A DNA stretch of 64,000 bases, from the NCBI GenBank assembly GCA_000507305.1, contig DF239342.1, forward strand, positions 155,292 to 219,291. The letters are read 5' to 3'. The stretch comes from Breviolum minutum Mf 1.05b.01 (lineage: Eukaryota; Sar; Dinophyceae; Suessiales; Symbiodiniaceae). Within the stretch, counting starts at the first letter, position 1. Each line of letters opens with the position of its first letter. Below, piece by piece: positions 49,352-58,733 of this stretch. The position numbers and the translations under genes are program-made. The notes below the pieces were generated by a model. The model ran no database searches, had not been told where the DNA came from, and saw only the letters and a program-made list of their open reading frames with translations.

Positions 49352-49476
49352 AAATTCTTTTGACGCCAAGGTGCCATCGGTGAATCTCAATAGCAGTCTG
49401 GTCATTTGTCCTTTACCACAAACGCTCAGAGCTGGGATTTATGAGTCCGATACCTCAACTGGATGGTTGGCCTTGG
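49352..49476 (+). CDS. internal exon, IPT/TIG-like end
   Basis: Acceptor TTCATCGTAG. In the phase from 48830 it reads NSFDAKVPSVNLNSSLVICP then LPQTLRAGIYESDTSTGWLA. The L-x-C-x-x-P motif suits the last strand of an IPT/TIG domain. Donor GTTTTT. Confidence 0.6.
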
Positions 49477-49524
49477 GTTTTTTTAAAAAATAAACCATGA
49501 AATAACTGGGTTTTTGTTGGGAAG

Positions 49525-49672
49525 ATCCCTAGCAGCTAAGGGTACAGAACTGGTTGTTTTCATCATATAGGGGATGAAATCCTACCCAGTTTTTGTGGGG
49601 ATTATTTTCACAATTTCACAATAAGGATGATTGAAGAATCAGGATTTCATGGAATTTGTTCCGTGGCTCAAC
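49525..49672 (+). mobile_element. family A element
   Basis: CATATAGGGGATGAAATCC, GGGGATTATTTTCAC, CAGGATTTCATGGAA and TTCCGTGGCTCA in family order. Confidence 0.6.
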
Positions 49673-50048
49673 TTAACGGCATTTTGTGAGGGCCCACCCT
49701 CCCGCCACCTTTTCCAGGTGTTTGAACAGAATTCCCCTTAAGATAAGGCCGGCTATTTCCTAGGGGGGGCGGGCCCCTTAGATTTCCATGATGATTGAAA
49801 GCAACGGAGCTTGATTCTTTTTGTTTTTTCAGTGAAGGAAAAACAAAAACAGATGTCAGTACGAGGTGCAACAAGAATATGATGATTCCGGTTTAAGTCT
49901 AGCAAATCACAGATATTTCAAGGGTTTTGTGTGAAATACAATGGATGATTGTTGGAAGCTTCTTGGACTGAGGATCATGATCCGCTTCAAGGCAACGTTG
50001 GTTTTGTTCCTGGGTGTTGCATGTATTTGTTTCTTCAACTGTTCTTAG

Positions 50049-50160
50049 GTGTTGTTAGGCACAAGATGAGGATCAATACGTTTTGTGATATCTTTAACAA
50101 CTCCTTTGAGCATACGATTTCCAGCGAATGGACAACTGGATTTCTTTTATATAGTATTAA
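50049..50160 (+). CDS. possible internal exon
   Basis: Acceptor TGTTCTTAG, reading VVRHKMRINTFCDIFNNSFE then HTISSEWTTGFLLYS. Right edge not defined. Confidence 0.4.
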
Positions 50161-50199
50161 ATGGTGGTACCTTTTCCGCTGTGGAGATTAGCTAACAAT

Positions 50200-50395
50200 G
50201 AAAATGGTGAAGTGGCTTCACTAAAACACCTGGCTCTTGAGCCACTTGAAACTCAAGTGACCGAATGGCATCTCCAGGGTGGTATGGTGGCCCAACCACA
50301 TGTGGATCAAAAGCCTGTCTTTGAGGTTCCGTGGATTTCCAAGCTTGGAATGCGTCATACAAGTTGCATACACGTTTGGCAAAACAAATGAGTTT
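50200..50395 (+). CDS. possible internal exon
   Basis: Open frame reading NGEVASLKHLALEPLETQVT then EWHLQGGMVAQPHVDQKPVF. Beta-type, plausible as surface protein; splice sites not clear. Confidence 0.4.
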
Positions 50396-50953
50396 CCAAT
50401 GTAAGAAGATTTACTGTACATCTTAGAGATTAAGTCAGAATTTAGAGAAGCCTTCTGTATATAGAGAAGCCTTCTGGGGAATTTTTTTGGGTGCCTTTCG
50501 GAGACTTCATGGGGCTGTGGCCTTTGGGGGGGCGCCCGTTGTTCGAAGCCGTGACCTTTCCAGCGCCCGGAGGTCTTAGATCCACTGCACGTCTCACAGT
50601 CAAGAACCTCAGGTTAGCCAGGTGAAATGTGCGTTGCGTTGCGTCAGCTTGATGTACAGCCCAGGCAATTTTCAACATCTTGATGCCAAAGCCAAATGGT
50701 CCATATTTTTTAAAAGGAGTCCATTTTTCCACCATTTTGGGGTATCTCTACTGGTCGTAGACATGATCTGTTTGACGCCATTTTTGTTTGAGGTTTCGTC
50801 CCAGTTTGGTTGGCCCACGTCGTCCAGCAGGGACCTTAAATGGAACCTGAAACCTCCATTTGTAATGGTCGTTTCAGTTGGACGATGAAGCAAATCACCT
50901 TAGAAAATGACTGTTTAACCAAACATCTATTCAAAACTGCTGGAAGTTTGCAG

Positions 50954-51128
50954 TTCGGTTTGCAGTAGCTCCTTTTTCAGCAAACGTCGAAACATCCGAG
51001 AAATGCCATGGAAACACTGAGGTTCCGGTGATCTTAGATGGTGTTTCAGCACCTTTGCAGGAGTTGGAGGAAGCTGGATCTTTTGAAAGCAAGGCACCAA
51101 CTAATGAAGTAAACCGCAAACCCCTGAA
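50954..51128 (+). CDS. internal exon before an H introner
   Basis: Acceptor AAGTTTGCAG, reading RFAVAPFSANVETSEKCHGN then TEVPVILDGVSAPLQELEEA and an acidic end. Stops two bases into a codon (AA) at GTTTGAG, the GT tip of the H element. Confidence 0.6.
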
Positions 51129-51224
51129 GTTTGAGATGGTTCACCTGAAAATCAGCCCTTGGAAAAGGGATATTCCTTTTAAAGAAACAATCATTTTCAG
51201 GTGAACCATGTTAAACTTTGGCAG
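51129..51224 (+). mobile_element. introner, family H, forming a complete intron
   Basis: GTTTGAGATGGTTCACCTG left, CCATGTTAAACTTTGGCAG right, 96 bp. AA plus T restores Asn and the frame continues. Confidence 0.8.
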
Positions 51225-51333
51225 TGTAACGTTTGAAGCGCCATTTTTGCTCATTTGGTTGGAGCCTGATGACAGGCCATCTACTGCATGTGGTTTGTCT
51301 ATGAAAGCCAACATCAAACTGGCCAAGGACTGA
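51225..51333 (+). CDS. exon after the H introner
   Basis: Reads VTFEAPFLLIWLEPDDRPST then ACGLSMKANIKLAKD to TGA 51331-51333. A donor before the stop may exist (GCCAAG/GACTGA would be a GA donor), since similar exons follow. Confidence 0.55.
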
Positions 51334-51549
51334 ACAATGGTAATGCGTTCCTACTTCAAAGAGGGTGGAGTGGAGACATCATGAGATCTCATCCAACTTG
51401 ACTACAAAGACATACAATAATTTCTGATGGCATGTAACGCACATAGATAGTATTACGGTATCATCCATTCTCAAATCATGTCCAATTTCCAAGTATTGAG
51501 CGGGCAAAATCCGTTGACTCATCAACACTTTGGTTTTCGGATTCCGCAG

Positions 51550-51690
51550 GAACGGAGAGCACCACGTTGCCAGATTTCATTTCCGAAGCTGCACCAGCCC
51601 GTGTGATGCGTTGCACCGACCCGGAGGCTCTGATGCTCCGGGGATTTTTCCATCATAAAAAACGAAGTTTCGGACATGTTGAACTGGGCG
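51550..51690 (+). CDS. internal exon, Cys-containing
   Basis: Acceptor GGATTCCGCAG, reading TESTTLPDFISEAAPARVMR then CTDPEALMLRGFFHHKKRSF. Close to the B element at 51705; an in-frame TAG just before it means the donor lies slightly upstream. Confidence 0.5.
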
Positions 51691-51704
51691 CATGTTGTTC
51701 CTAG

Positions 51705-51807
51705 GTGGTGGCAACTTAAAGATTTTGTTATTTTCACCCCGAAAATTGGGGAAGATGAATCCAATTTGACGAGCATATTTTTCAGATGGGTTGAAACCAC
51801 CAACCAG
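51705..51807 (+). mobile_element. introner, family B
   Basis: GTGGTGGCAACTTAAAGATT left, GGTTGAAACCACCAACCAG right, 103 bp. Confidence 0.8.
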
Positions 51808-51882
51808 TGTTGGATTTTGGATGTTTTTCTTCCTAATTGTTGTTTCCATGTCTTGGGAAAAAACAAGTCTTTGTTCTGTAGG
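51808..51882 (+). CDS. short exon, Cys-rich
   Basis: Starts at the AG tip of the B element, reads CWILDVFLPNCCFHVLGKNK then SLFCR, donor GTAAAG. Confidence 0.4.
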
Positions 51883-51901
51883 GTAAAGTTCTAGTTCTAC
51901 T

Positions 51902-52004
51902 GTTGATGAAAGACATCCTGCACCACCTGGGATGTATAAAACCCTGAAAGTAATGGTATATTTACCATATCAACTGGTTAGTCGGATTTCTGAACCATCA
52001 ACAG
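51902..52004 (+). mobile_element. introner, family D
   Basis: GTTGATGAAAGACATCCTGC left, GGATTTCTGAACCATCAACA right. Confidence 0.75.
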
Positions 52005-52072
52005 TATCATTCCATCATGCTTTTTCATTGGAAAAAACATGAATGAATGGCTTCTCGCACCAACCCTCACCG
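52005..52072 (+). CDS. short exon after a D introner
   Basis: Reads IIPSCFFIGKNMNEWLLAPT, donor GTAGGT. The phase with the preceding exon does not agree with the simplest sites. Confidence 0.4.
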
Positions 52073-52258
52073 GTAGGTGACTCGTTTCTGTGCTTGTGGT
52101 CACACTCTCAAGGGCTGCCAAGAAGCTGAGCATTTGGTGCTTGGAAGCCTAGAAATTTTTACTTCCAAGGAAAGGTTGTTTTAAGATAATTCAAGAGACT
52201 TTCCAAAAATGTTCAAAACAAGTTTCAAATGAAAAATACTTGTTCAAGTTGAAAAATT

Positions 52259-52348
52259 GTGTCGCTTGAAAGAATGAGGGAACACGATCTTCTTGATGGG
52301 TTCAAAGGTTTGCAGAGCTACAAATATCATATGAAAAGTCATGATCAG
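52259..52348 (+). CDS. penultimate exon, charged helical
   Basis: Reads SLERMREHDLLDGFKGLQSY then KYHMKSHDQ, donor GTGAAC in phase 0, joining the last exon in frame. The left edge is unclear. Confidence 0.5.
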
Positions 52349-52484
52349 GTGAACTTGAGTACACCTGGGCAATTTATAACGACCAAACCGCCGAGGTCAC
52401 CCGAAATGGTGGTTTTAGTAAGGGAATCTTCCCAAAATGGCCCTTCAATCAGGTTAAGGATTTAGAATAAATTGTCCAGACCAG

Positions 52485-52598
52485 TTTCAACAGAACATGG
52501 ATGCTTTACAACGCCATCAGGAGCTGTTTGTCGCCAGTCTTGCCAGAGAAGATGGCAGAGGCGCTTTTTTTGTGGAAGTCTTTGATTTTGGACATTGA
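52485..52598 (+). CDS. terminal exon of the 41.9-52.6 kb gene
   Basis: Acceptor TCCAGACCAG in phase 0, reading QQNMDALQRHQELFVASLAR then EDGRGAFFVEVFDFGH to TGA 52596-52598. Clear end of a coding unit. Confidence 0.6.
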   Translation, partial: FQQNMDALQRHQELFVASLAREDGRGAFFVEVFDFGH

Positions 52599-52623
52599 CC
52601 GGGGGGCCATCTGGTTGGCAAAC

Positions 52624-52722
52624 CCATAGGATCTATGTATCCATTATTTACCTACAGTAGGTGAAACATGGCCACATTCAAGGGGAAATGTAGGCAAATA
52701 TCCCATACATGGAGCATATAGG
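52624..52722. mobile_element. family C element, diverged
   Basis: CCCATAGGATCTATGTATCC left and CCCATACATGGAGCATATAG right. Confidence 0.55.
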
Positions 52723-52751
52723 AAAGAAAATTACCAAACAAATTGAGCTAC

Positions 52752-52866
52752 AGCCCCGAAGTTTAACAGCTCGCTCCTGGAAAAATGCTAGGTTGGAAGA
52801 CGATCCTTTCCTTTTATGAGCCGGCCTATTTTCAGGGGACGAACTGTTAAACTTCCACAGGGAGTA
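52752..52866 (+). mobile_element. introner, family H
   Basis: GCCCCGAAGTTTAACAGC left, GAACTGTTAAACTTCCACAG right. GT at 52761 and AG at 52860 give a 100-bp intron. Confidence 0.65.
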
Positions 52867-52891
52867 ATTCATAAAATTCAAGAACCACCTC

Positions 52892-52960
52892 GGTGGTGGC
52901 AACTTTTTCAGCATTTTTCCTGATTTTCACCCTGGATATTTGGGGAAAACTGCCCAACAA
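52892..52960 (+). mobile_element. family B fragment
   Basis: CGGTGGTGGCAACTTTTTCA then TGATTTTCACCCTGG. Right half lost. Confidence 0.5.
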
Positions 52961-53137
52961 TTTGGTGACAAAAGCGCATGTATGTCATGTGTCATTCATA
53001 CCGTTGGTTGGTGAGGCTCGGAGAGTGAATTATACCGCGAAGTTGCAACTTTCCACTGATGCGGGCAGGCGCGATAGCTGGATGGATGTTCGTTGAACTT
53101 CGTTCCTCCATGTTCCTCCTACGTAGTAAGATACGTA

Positions 53138-53263
53138 GTTGATGGAACAAAAATCTGGCAAACTCACCAGTTGATATGGAGAATCTATCATTATGATACG
53201 GGTTTTTGTTAATGGTTTTTATGTATTTCAGGTGGTTGTTTGGGATTTCTGAACCATCAAGAG
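53138..53263 (+). mobile_element. introner, family D
   Basis: GTTGATGGAACAAAAATC left, GGGATTTCTGAACCATCAAG right. Confidence 0.6.
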
Positions 53264-53516
53264 TATTCCAAAATAGACGGTGAAGAACACCATCGTTTGA
53301 TTCCACTTGAAGCCAGACAAACATGTTGGATCAGTCTGTTGACATCTCTTGATCAATTGAATTTTGCCTAGTTGAAACACAACCATTTCCGGCAGACAAG
53401 AATTATTTTTGGCCACTTTGCAACTTTGCCAAAAAAAACACGGCCATCTCAAAAGATGCAATAAAAACTTGGGGTCCATATGGTATTTCATAGATAATGT
53501 ATGACCACGTCGACAG

Positions 53517-53613
53517 GCCAGGTTTCATGTTTCCTACCCCATGTGACGGCAGCACCGTTTCCAATCCCGGAAGGCTTCACTATCCTATCAATTTGGACCT
53601 CAGGCTCGCATAG
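53517..53613 (+). CDS. terminal exon (unknown)
   Basis: Acceptor ACGTCGACAG, reading PGFMFPTPCDGSTVSNPGRL then HYPINLDLRLA to TAG 53611-53613. No partner exons traced. Confidence 0.45.
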
Positions 53614-54000
53614 TTTTTTTCATGTACATACCCACTATAATTGACACATGATCAAATTTAGGTGCCATATCATAGCATAGCACTTAATTTTGATATAAAA
53701 TTTGGTAGGTTAGCAGCTAGCAGTTCATTAACCATCATCGAAGGAAGTTTAGAAGTCTAACTTCCGACAATATGCAGAGTTGAAAAGCAGAGTAGAGGTG
53801 TCAAGCAGAGTAGAGATGTCAAGTCAGCAGAAAGAAGATAAACACGCGTGTAGAGTCAGTAGAAAGCAGGTACACGTGCGAAAAATGTTAGGGACGTCGC
53901 GAATCGCTGTGTTTTTTCAATGATTCGTGGTTCCTGATGTTCGAAAAGTAGCCTCGATAAAGCGGCGGGTGCGGAGGTAGCTGTTCTAGCAGGCAGGTGA

Positions 54001-54360
54001 AAAATGGCACGCCGCTGTGGCGCGAAGCGCATTTGCAAGTCAAAATGCACAAAACACCTCATTCTCGGAGCCATTTTTGAAGTTCCGATGTTCAAAAATG
54101 GCACGCCGCTGTGGCGCGAAGCACATTTTCAAGTCAAAATGCACAAAACACCGCATGCTCAGACCAATTTTGCTACTTCAGATGTCCAAAAATGGTACGA
54201 GGCTGTGGCGCGAAGCGCATTTGTAAGTCAAAATGCGCAAAACACCACACTCTCGGGCCACTTTTTGAAGTTAAGATGTTCAAAGATGGCACGCCGCTGT
54301 GGCGCAAAGTACATTTCTAAGTCAAAACGTGCAAAACACCTGCGTTTTGCAGCATTTTGA
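54001..54360. repeat. 94-bp tandem satellite, about four copies
   Basis: The unit AAAATGGCACGCCGCTGTGG recurs at 54001, 54095, 54189 and 54283, an exact 94-bp period. Because 94 is not a multiple of three, each copy is read in a shifted frame, yet all three frames stay open. The encoded peptides (RRCGAKRICKSK, PLWREAHFQVKM) resemble repeat-derived ORFs I recall from Symbiodiniaceae annotations. Probably not a gene. Confidence 0.85.
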
Positions 54361-54366
54361 AAGGTT

Positions 54367-55056
54367 TCTAACTGACTAGCTAACTAACTAACTATCTAAC
54401 TAACTAACTCATTAGCCAGCTAACTAACTAACTAACTAACTAGCTAACTAGCTAACTAACTAACTAACTAACTAACTACCTCACTAACTAATGAACTAAC
54501 TCACTAACTAACTAACTCAGTCACTAACAAACTAACTACCTCACTACTAATTAACTAACTAACTAACTTACTAACTTACTAACTTGCTAACTTACTAACT
54601 TACTAACTTACGTACTTACGTACTTACGTACTTACGTACTTACGTACTTACTTACTTACTTACTTACTTACTCACTTACTCACTTACTTACTTGCTTACT
54701 TGCTTACTTGCTTACTTGCTTACTTGCTTACTTACTTACTTACTTACTTACTTACTAACTCATTAGCCATCTAACTAACAAACTAACTAACTCACTCACA
54801 CGAACTAACTAGCTAGCTAGCTAGCTAACTAACTAACTAACTAATTAGCTAACTCACTAACTAGCTAGCTAGCTAGCTAGCTAGCTAACTAACTAACTAA
54901 CTTACTAACTTGCTAACTTACTAACTAACTAACTAACTCATTAGCCAGCTAACTAACTAACTCATTAGCCAGCTAACTAACTAACTAACTACCTAACTAA
55001 CTAACTAACTAACTAACTAACTCATTAGCCAGCTAACTAACTAACTCATTAGCCAG

Positions 55057-55087
<31 letters not shown>

Positions 55088-55112
55088 GCCAGTTAGTCAG
55101 TTAATCAGTTTG
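54367..55112. repeat. tetranucleotide tract (AACT)n / (ACTT)n / (AGCT)n
   Basis: About 745 bp of near-continuous 4-bp units with patches of ACTTACGT, ACTTGCTT and TAGC, and a repeated CATTAGCCAGCTAACTAACT module. It ends in units reading the other way (CAGTTAGTCAGTTAATCAG). Confidence 0.95.
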
Positions 55113-55201
55113 ACAGTTCGGCAGTTAGTCAGATCCATCAATGTTTTCGCTTTGTCATCCGTGATTCACAACAACCAATCTCTCCTATACGTTTCCTATT
55201 C

Positions 55202-55387
55202 TTGAAACTTCCGCCACCGCCTCGTGCGGCTCTACTGGTAATGACAAAAACTGACAATTTTCATGTGGATCCATCTCTCAACTTTGGTATGGTTGACATG
55301 GTAAGACAATGCGTCAAGAATCTTTTGACATGTTTTGACATATCCTCCAGCCATGTCAAGCAATGTGACCTTCTTAACAGTGCATGA
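55202..55387 (+). CDS. weak open frame
   Basis: Reads LPPPPRAALLVMTKTDNFHV. A longer minus-strand frame overlaps it. No splice or family support. Confidence 0.15.
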   Translation: MKLPPPPRAALLVMTKTDNFHVDPSLNFGMVDMVRQCVKNLLTCFDISSSHVKQCDLLNSA

Positions 55388-56046
55388 ATCATACTGGCAA
55401 AAAACTCGAAAAAAATCCATGGTGATCCATTGATCCATGACCATCTCTTCACCTCGTTTTGGGATATGATTTTTCCTTTCAAGGCTTGCATGGGATCCTC
55501 TTGTACTTCCATTGCCCAAAGGGAATTTCTCGAAGGCTCGCTTTTTGGGACGGTTTTTGTGATAGGAAATCTGTGCGCTCCAATTTTTGGGTTGGCGAAC
55601 GAACATTTGGTTCGGTTGGCGATTTTTTTGGGGGGGAATCCCAAATTGAAAAAAATTGAATTGCATCATTTTTTCATTGTTCTGAAGTGTTTCATGAAAA
55701 AAGCGAATGCTCTCGCAAAATCGAAAGTCGCCCCTGTGGGTTTCTGTTTTGTTTGAAACTTGAGAGTTTGTCCTCAGAAGTTATTTTATCACCGGGTAGA
55801 AATGGAGGTTTGTCAGATAATTTTCTACCTTTTTTCCCTGGGAAAGGATTTTCAGGTTGCAGGCGTTCGTTTTTTCGGGAACAAAATGGTTCGTTGGATT
55901 TCGTTGGTAAATTTTGCTCGTTCATATGGTGTATGTATCGCACAAAAACCCGAAGGGTGCGGATGATCACCTAAGAATCTGCCTAGAGCAGACTCAAAGA
56001 AGCCTAATCCACCAACTCTGTGAAAAGGGCTCCACTCTTTCCCCAG

Positions 56047-56210
56047 GTCTTTGCTGGAACGTCTATTGAAGTTCGTGCACTGAATGTACAAGAAGGAGCC
56101 CGTTGTCAGCAGGAAACTCAGACCTTCGCAAGGAGATATACAGCATTTTTCTGCAGGAATTCAGAATTTCTCAGAAGGCACGCCGCGGGTCCGAGATGGC
56201 TGAGATACAG
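56047..56210 (+). CDS. internal exon, extracellular-type
   Basis: Acceptor TCTTTCCCCAG in phase 0, reading VFAGTSIEVRALNVQEGARC then QQETQTFARRYTAFF. The beta-type start F-x-G-T-S-I-E-V suits an IPT/TIG strand. Confidence 0.5.
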
Positions 56211-56424
56211 TTTTAGCATTTTGCCACGGATTCTTATGAAAGGCATCATCACGTGACATGAAGGCAGTTTACCCCCAATCCTTGCTCAATCCACAACAGT
56301 TTATATATCACAATTTATATTCATTATTTATGATCTTACACAACATGTACCTACTTGCACATTGGAAAAACAAGAAGCATGCCACTTTTTTGGTTCTATC
56401 ATCCATCATCTCCAACCCATTGAG

Positions 56425-56514
56425 GTTCCGTGCCTATGGCAGCAATGGCCGCTTGCTCTTGGACGCACAGCTCATTGGCTCACGTTGTGGCCGCGCAAGC
56501 TCTGACCTCAAACA
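56425..56514 (+). CDS. internal exon, extracellular-type
   Basis: After CCCATTGAG it reads FRAYGSNGRLLLDAQLIGSR then CGRASSDLK, donor GTTACC. Confidence 0.5.
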
Positions 56515-56778
56515 GTTACCTTTTCCCATGTGTTTACGCGAACACCCCAAAAACCAGTTAAAATCAGGTTGGGTGGTTATGTAAGTCCACTGAAATAGGG
56601 ATGTTTTTCACATGTTTTAACTCCAGTTACCAATTTATTCACGGCTTTGCTTAAGGGGATATATATAACTCCAATGATATGGTGGTGAAAAAAAGGTGAG
56701 TGCAACGGATGTATAATTTGTTTGTAAGGGCGTTACTAGGTATAACTTGTAATTAACTTGTAGGTCCATGTAGAACTA

Positions 56779-56900
56779 TCGTAGGGGTCCATTTTGTAGT
56801 TGGATGTCATCAACCCAATAGAAGGGGGTGAAAAAAGGGGGTATAAGGATTTCTTATCACAGGTAAGATGACCATCCCCAATATAAGGGAATTGATCGAA
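56779..56900 (+). mobile_element. introner, family J
   Basis: CGTAGGGGTCCATTTTG, GTCATCAACCCAATAGAAG and ATGACCATCCCCAATATAAG match 17251-17374. Confidence 0.6.
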
Positions 56901-57123
56901 CCTGGCACATATAAACATCGGACTGATAACAGAGATACTAGACAAAGCAACCATGACACCAAGACCTTAATGAGAAAAAAAACCTTTGCTAAAACAGCGT
57001 AACGTGATTTTTTCCTCTCTGCATCAAAAGTTGCTAGAGCAACGGAGTCTCATTGACATGTAGATGCCAATCAATGATGGTCTCTTTGTGGATGTCGAGT
57101 CACAAACACCTTGCTTATTTCAG

Positions 57124-57250
57124 GTAGACAGATGATCATACTATCCAGTTTATATAGGGGATTATTAAGATGTCAACATAAGGATCATGTCATTAACCAC
57201 ACCAGTATACCAGGATGTAGTGGCCATTTTTCTTGTCTGTTCTTATGAAG
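57124..57250 (+). mobile_element. introner, family A, as a complete intron
   Basis: GTAGACAGATGATCATAC left, ATATAGGGGATTATTAAGAT inside, CATTTTTCTTGTCTG and CTTATGAAG right. Confidence 0.55.
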
Positions 57251-57304
57251 CTTCGACCTTGTCGTCGAGGTGCTTCTGCAGGAAACATCTCCAACGACAC
57301 CGAG
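57251..57304 (+). CDS. short exon between two A introners
   Basis: Reads FDLVVEVLLQETSPTTP, donor GTGAGA. Another frame (LRPCRRGASAGNISNDTEV) is also open through 57350, so the choice is uncertain. Confidence 0.4.
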
Positions 57305-57374
57305 GTGAGAGTCAATTCAATGAGTTTTGCTGCGTGGAGTTTTTCGCGATGAGCATCAATTTCCGCAATCAAAA

Positions 57375-57530
57375 TGAGCAGTGATCGATCAAAACCCCCG
57401 GTTGGTTGGGTCAGAAATAGGGGTTTACAATGGATTACACCAAATTATATGCCGGGCAGCCGGGATGATTTCATAAGCAATAAATTAAGGATGCCGGAAC
57501 CTCAACCAATCAGTATACGGAGGAATGTCA
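57375..57530 (+). mobile_element. introner, family A
   Basis: GAGCAGTGATCGATCAAAAC left, CCCGGTTGGTTGGGTC inside, CTCAACCAATCAGTATACGG right. The GT tip reads AT-G-A, leaving only a GA donor. Confidence 0.6.
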
Positions 57531-57612
57531 CAAGGGTTTAAAACATCACTGCTCAAATGAGTTTCGATATAATTTGATGAAGTTTAGAGGATAGAATGAG
57601 ATCATATACCAG

Positions 57613-57724
57613 GTGATGACCCCAGCCGTGACCAAACTTCATCCCCAAACGTTGGAGGTCACGTATATAACCATTGAAAAGGGTCACGGATCACCATCCC
57701 AAAAAGGTCACAGAGAATTGCCAG
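57613..57724 (+). mobile_element. introner, family F
   Basis: GTGATGACCCCAGCCGTGAC left, GGTCACAGAGAATTGCCAG right. Confidence 0.75.
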
Positions 57725-57847
57725 GTACAGTAGATCATATTAGAATTATATGTCATATGATCCCCACATACATCGAATATGCTCCAAGTTCCAAGCAATT
57801 GATGTATGATATTCTTAGGTATGCTTTTTTCAAATGATATCTATATC

Positions 57848-57962
57848 CCTGGCAATCCTGCGATTGTGACCTTTTTGGAATAGTGATTTTTGTGACCCTT
57901 TCAAAGGTGAATCGTAACCTCCAACGTTTGGGGATAAAAAGGTCACGGCTTGAATCACCTTG
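57848..57962 (-). mobile_element. introner, family F, inside an inverted duplication
   Basis: CCTGGCAATCCTGCGATTG left and GGCTTGAATCACCTTGG right. Reverse complement is nearly identical to 49068-49176. Confidence 0.75.
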
Positions 57963-58265
57963 GATGGAGGGAATTTCCCAAACAATCCAAACATACAACC
58001 TTAGTAATCCCAGTGAGGGAAATCAGCTATATATTCACCTGATATATGATCATTTCATCCATCATTATCATCATTGAAGGTTTTTCAAGCTCCTTTCATC
58101 CATTTCATCCATTTCATCCTCCAAGGTGCCAGCCGTTTCACCTGGTCTATATTATATACCTAGAACCCACCTTTTTCATCCCATATTTTGGAATGAAAAA
58201 CCGATAAAATCAACCCGGTCAACCCGGTCAAGTCCCCCCCAAAAAAGGGATCATTTGGGTTCCAG

Positions 58266-58371
58266 ATGAGCCCCCAAAGCCATGAAAAATACTGAAAATA
58301 AAGGTTTTGGCCAACTAAAAACCAGGTTGTTTACCATGAAAACCTCTAAAGATTTAGGTTTGGGGGGCCCA
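58266..58371. mobile_element. repeat family K, copy 2
   Basis: GAGCCCCCAAAGCCATGAAA through GGTTTTGGCCAACTAAAAAC to GGTTTGGGGGGCCCA. About 90% like 34658-34752. Confidence 0.6.
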
Positions 58372-58733
58372 TGGTATATATAATTCAGACAGTGATTTCC
58401 TCATATTGTTTGGATCTTTGTTTTCTGTGTCCCAGGTCGATGACCCCATGGATATGAACGGACAGGGCCTTAAACGTGACACCAAGGTCTGGTAACGACA
58501 TGAAGACATAGGGACCTCAATATCAGAAAGCAGCAGATATTGCAGTGAAAACTCATGATTTGCTTTGATTGTGCGAATGATTGGAATGTTTAATATTGTC
58601 TCAAAGCAGGGGCATTTGTTTGGCAGGATCTTTTTTTTTGGGTCACTGTCACACCGTAATCGCAGCTTGTGAATGCGAAAAATAAACTTTTGCTTGGAGC
58701 ATACTAACAACATTGTGTTTGGCAACATGTAGT

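Noticed and set aside
54004-54360. 118-codon ORF in the satellite
   Set aside because: Explained by a stop-free 94-bp tandem unit read in successive frames; not counted as a gene.
55232-55669. 145-codon minus-strand frame next to the tetranucleotide tract
   Set aside because: Overlapping + frames are similarly open; no splice or homology support; probably chance in A/T-rich sequence.
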